This document shows positions 62,293 to 64,000 of a stretch of DNA of 64,000 nt, one piece after another. This DNA is from Brugia malayi. Taxonomy: Eukaryota > Nematoda > Chromadorea > Rhabditida > Onchocercidae. The stretch spans positions 2,758,528 through 2,822,527 of the forward strand of contig NW_025062475.1 of the NCBI RefSeq assembly GCF_000002995.4, written 5' to 3'. Both the position numbers and the translations under genes were made by a program. Below the pieces are notes generated by a model that worked only from the letters and a program-made list of their open reading frames with translations, was not told the origin of the DNA and ran no database searches. Position 1 is the first letter of the stretch. Each line of letters opens with the position of its first letter.

Positions 62293-64000
62293 TTAATGCT
62301 TTAAGGTACTTTTAATAGATGAACTTTTTGAATTTATAATTTTCTTTTGATCATCCATGGATATATTTTTCATTTCCACTTTTGATTCATCTGTTATCGG
62401 CATTGATCCGTCCATTATTTCCACCATTTCCTGTGTTGTTTGTGCTAAAATAAGTAAAATTTGATCTATTTTAAGCTTATTTTAATTTCATTTATTATTT
62501 TAGTTTATGTCTCCACTAAGATTAAATTTAAATCGCTAATTTTAAAAATTTTAAGAAAATGTGTAATAAACAAAATACTCAAACCATCTGAAGATGCCAC
62601 TGGAAAATTATCAGAAGCTCGTTGTTCCATATTTTTATCAATTTCCTCAACAATCATATCACTCTTATCATTCGTACTTGTTTCAGATTGTATTTCATCT
62701 TGATTATGTACAACTGAAAAAAAAAAGAAATTTCATTTTAAAAAATAATATATATATATTTTTTTTTGTTAATATTTGCCAAATTATCATGCGTAGTTAT
62801 AATTTCACTAAAAAAGATAAGATAACCTTCCAAATTATCATTATCATTATTTTGTTCCTTAATTGAATCACCACTTTCTGAATCGCCTTCTTGTTGTACT
62901 GATTGTGATTTTAATTCCAGTTCACTCTGTACTGATTCTATCCCTTCTGTTGTTGTTATATCACCTACCATTGATTCTAATTCTTGTTTATCATTTCCAT
63001 CATGAATCATTGATAATGTTGGATCTTGCTCAGTACCTGATAATAACTGATAATGATTTAAGTGAAAGAAAAAACCAAAATGATAATTTAAAGCATTTTA
63101 TTTTCTTATTTCGTTTGAAAAAAATTTATTCTAATTAAAATGAAAATTGAAAAAAAGGAGGAAAGTCATTTTATTTCACATTATAATCCTGCATATTCTT
63201 TTTTTTTTGTTTGTATTACAATTATTAAAATAATTTATGAAGGTTAATTATTAATTATTAATTGTTAAAGTAAAAAGATAGCCAAAATTTTACTCAGCTA
63301 TATTTATGCTAAAATTTCACATTATGCAATATAATGTATTAATTAAATTAATTATATCCATCTATCTAATAATATTATAATTTAAAAATAATTTGAAATT
63401 AAAAAATAGTGGCATTTATTTAATTTGAGAGCACTTGAAATTCCCAACCTTTTTCATTACCATCAGCTTGTGTTATAGATTTATCATGATTTCGATTTGC
63501 TATCATGTCAACTGAAGTGACATCACCGTCATTTACAATGTCAACTTCTGAATGCTCAGATTGTATTTTATGCTTTGCTGGAAATAAATATTGAAAAAAA
63601 ACTTTTTTCTAATCTATTAAATAATTTCCTGCAATTTTTGCGGTCACTAAATAAAAGTTATTTAATCCAGGTCTGAAATTCTTGAAACTGTTTACTAACT
63701 TCATTATCTGAAATTTACTGTACGGTAGTGATAATGAATTATTATTACTTCGATTTAATTTCAAATGATTGGAACAGTAATATTGGTGTATTTGTGATAC
63801 TGGCATTGAAAGTGTCGTATTTTTTTTTATTTCTTAAAGTAGGGTTTTCAGTTATAAAAATTTAAATTTAAATTCAACCCAAAAGTCCTAGTAGGAAATT
63901 CATAATTTATTTAAAAATTAAAAAAAAAATAAGAAAGCAGAAACCAGTAAATTGTTCAGGATGATTAACTGATTGCTTCATAATTGTATTCATCATTGTT
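62293..64000 (-). CDS. 3' part of an acidic, low-complexity protein; continues past the right edge
   Basis: Exons on the minus strand: beyond 64000-63945, 63577-63449, 63036-62827, 62713-62585, 62444-62293. All junctions are phase 1 with standard acceptors and GT donors, and the stop is TAA at 62293. The visible part (about 220 residues) is rich in Glu, Asp, Ser, Gln and Asn, for example DSESGDSIKEQNNDNDN, and has few hydrophobic residues. No domain is visible. The tail is basic and serine-rich, ending SIKSTLKH. The 5' part lies outside the window, so function cannot be inferred. Exon lengths of 129, 210 and 129 suggest modular, perhaps duplicated, exons. Confidence 0.8.

Noticed and set aside
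1..64000. Transposons, tRNA or rRNA genes, CRISPR arrays and prokaryotic operons
   Set aside because: I looked for tRNA T-loop words, terminal inverted repeats, reverse transcriptase or transposase motifs and spaced direct repeats, and found none that I could support by eye.

Overview
The window looks like nuclear DNA of a nematode, most likely a clade III (spirurid or filarial-like) parasite. I infer this from very AT-rich composition, genes split into many 30-250 bp exons by short introns with (T)nCAG or (T)nTAG acceptors, microsatellites and homopolymers throughout, and readable orthologues of animal genes. The species assignment is inference. No transposon, virus, tRNA, rRNA or CRISPR array was recognised. 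Most of the open frames that look longest lie in repeats or antisense to real exons. The genes below were built by joining exons by hand, checking that splice phases agree.

Layout, left to right. Bases 1-3959 are almost empty. On the minus strand lie an unrecognised gene (about 3960-6992, incomplete) and a four-helix membrane protein gene with a PPPY motif (8013-11063). A gene-poor, repeat-rich stretch follows (11064-21060). A plus-strand BTB-BACK protein (21061-22324, 5' end not found, frame broken in the BTB part) faces the minus-strand replication gene CDC45 (23458-29097). CDC45 is divergent from the plus-strand ribosome-biogenesis gene MAK16 (30622-33011). MAK16 converges on a minus-strand co-SMAD of the SMAD4 family (33928-39868). 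An 11.6 kb repeat-rich spacer (39869-51498) separates SMAD4 from a plus-strand gene for an unrecognised proline-rich and glutamine-rich protein of about 887 residues (51499-59751). The right edge holds the 3' part of a minus-strand gene for an acidic, unrecognised protein (62293 to beyond 64000).

The genes do not form one pathway. CDC45 is part of the CMG replicative helicase, MAK16 acts in 60S subunit assembly, and SMAD4 in TGF-beta/BMP signalling. CDC45 and MAK16 share a divergent intergenic region that contains a perfect TCACGTGA site, so co-regulation of growth genes is possible but unproven.

The less ordinary signals are: three tandem arrays of 32-bp period whose units each carry a palindrome; a 55-bp minisatellite; a decayed partial duplication inside SMAD4 next to an expected splice donor that lacks GT; a frame break in the BTB domain and a phase clash in the leftmost gene; and an acidic gene whose exons are all phase-1 symmetrical. 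The frame and splice irregularities may be single-base sequence errors and should be checked against reads first.
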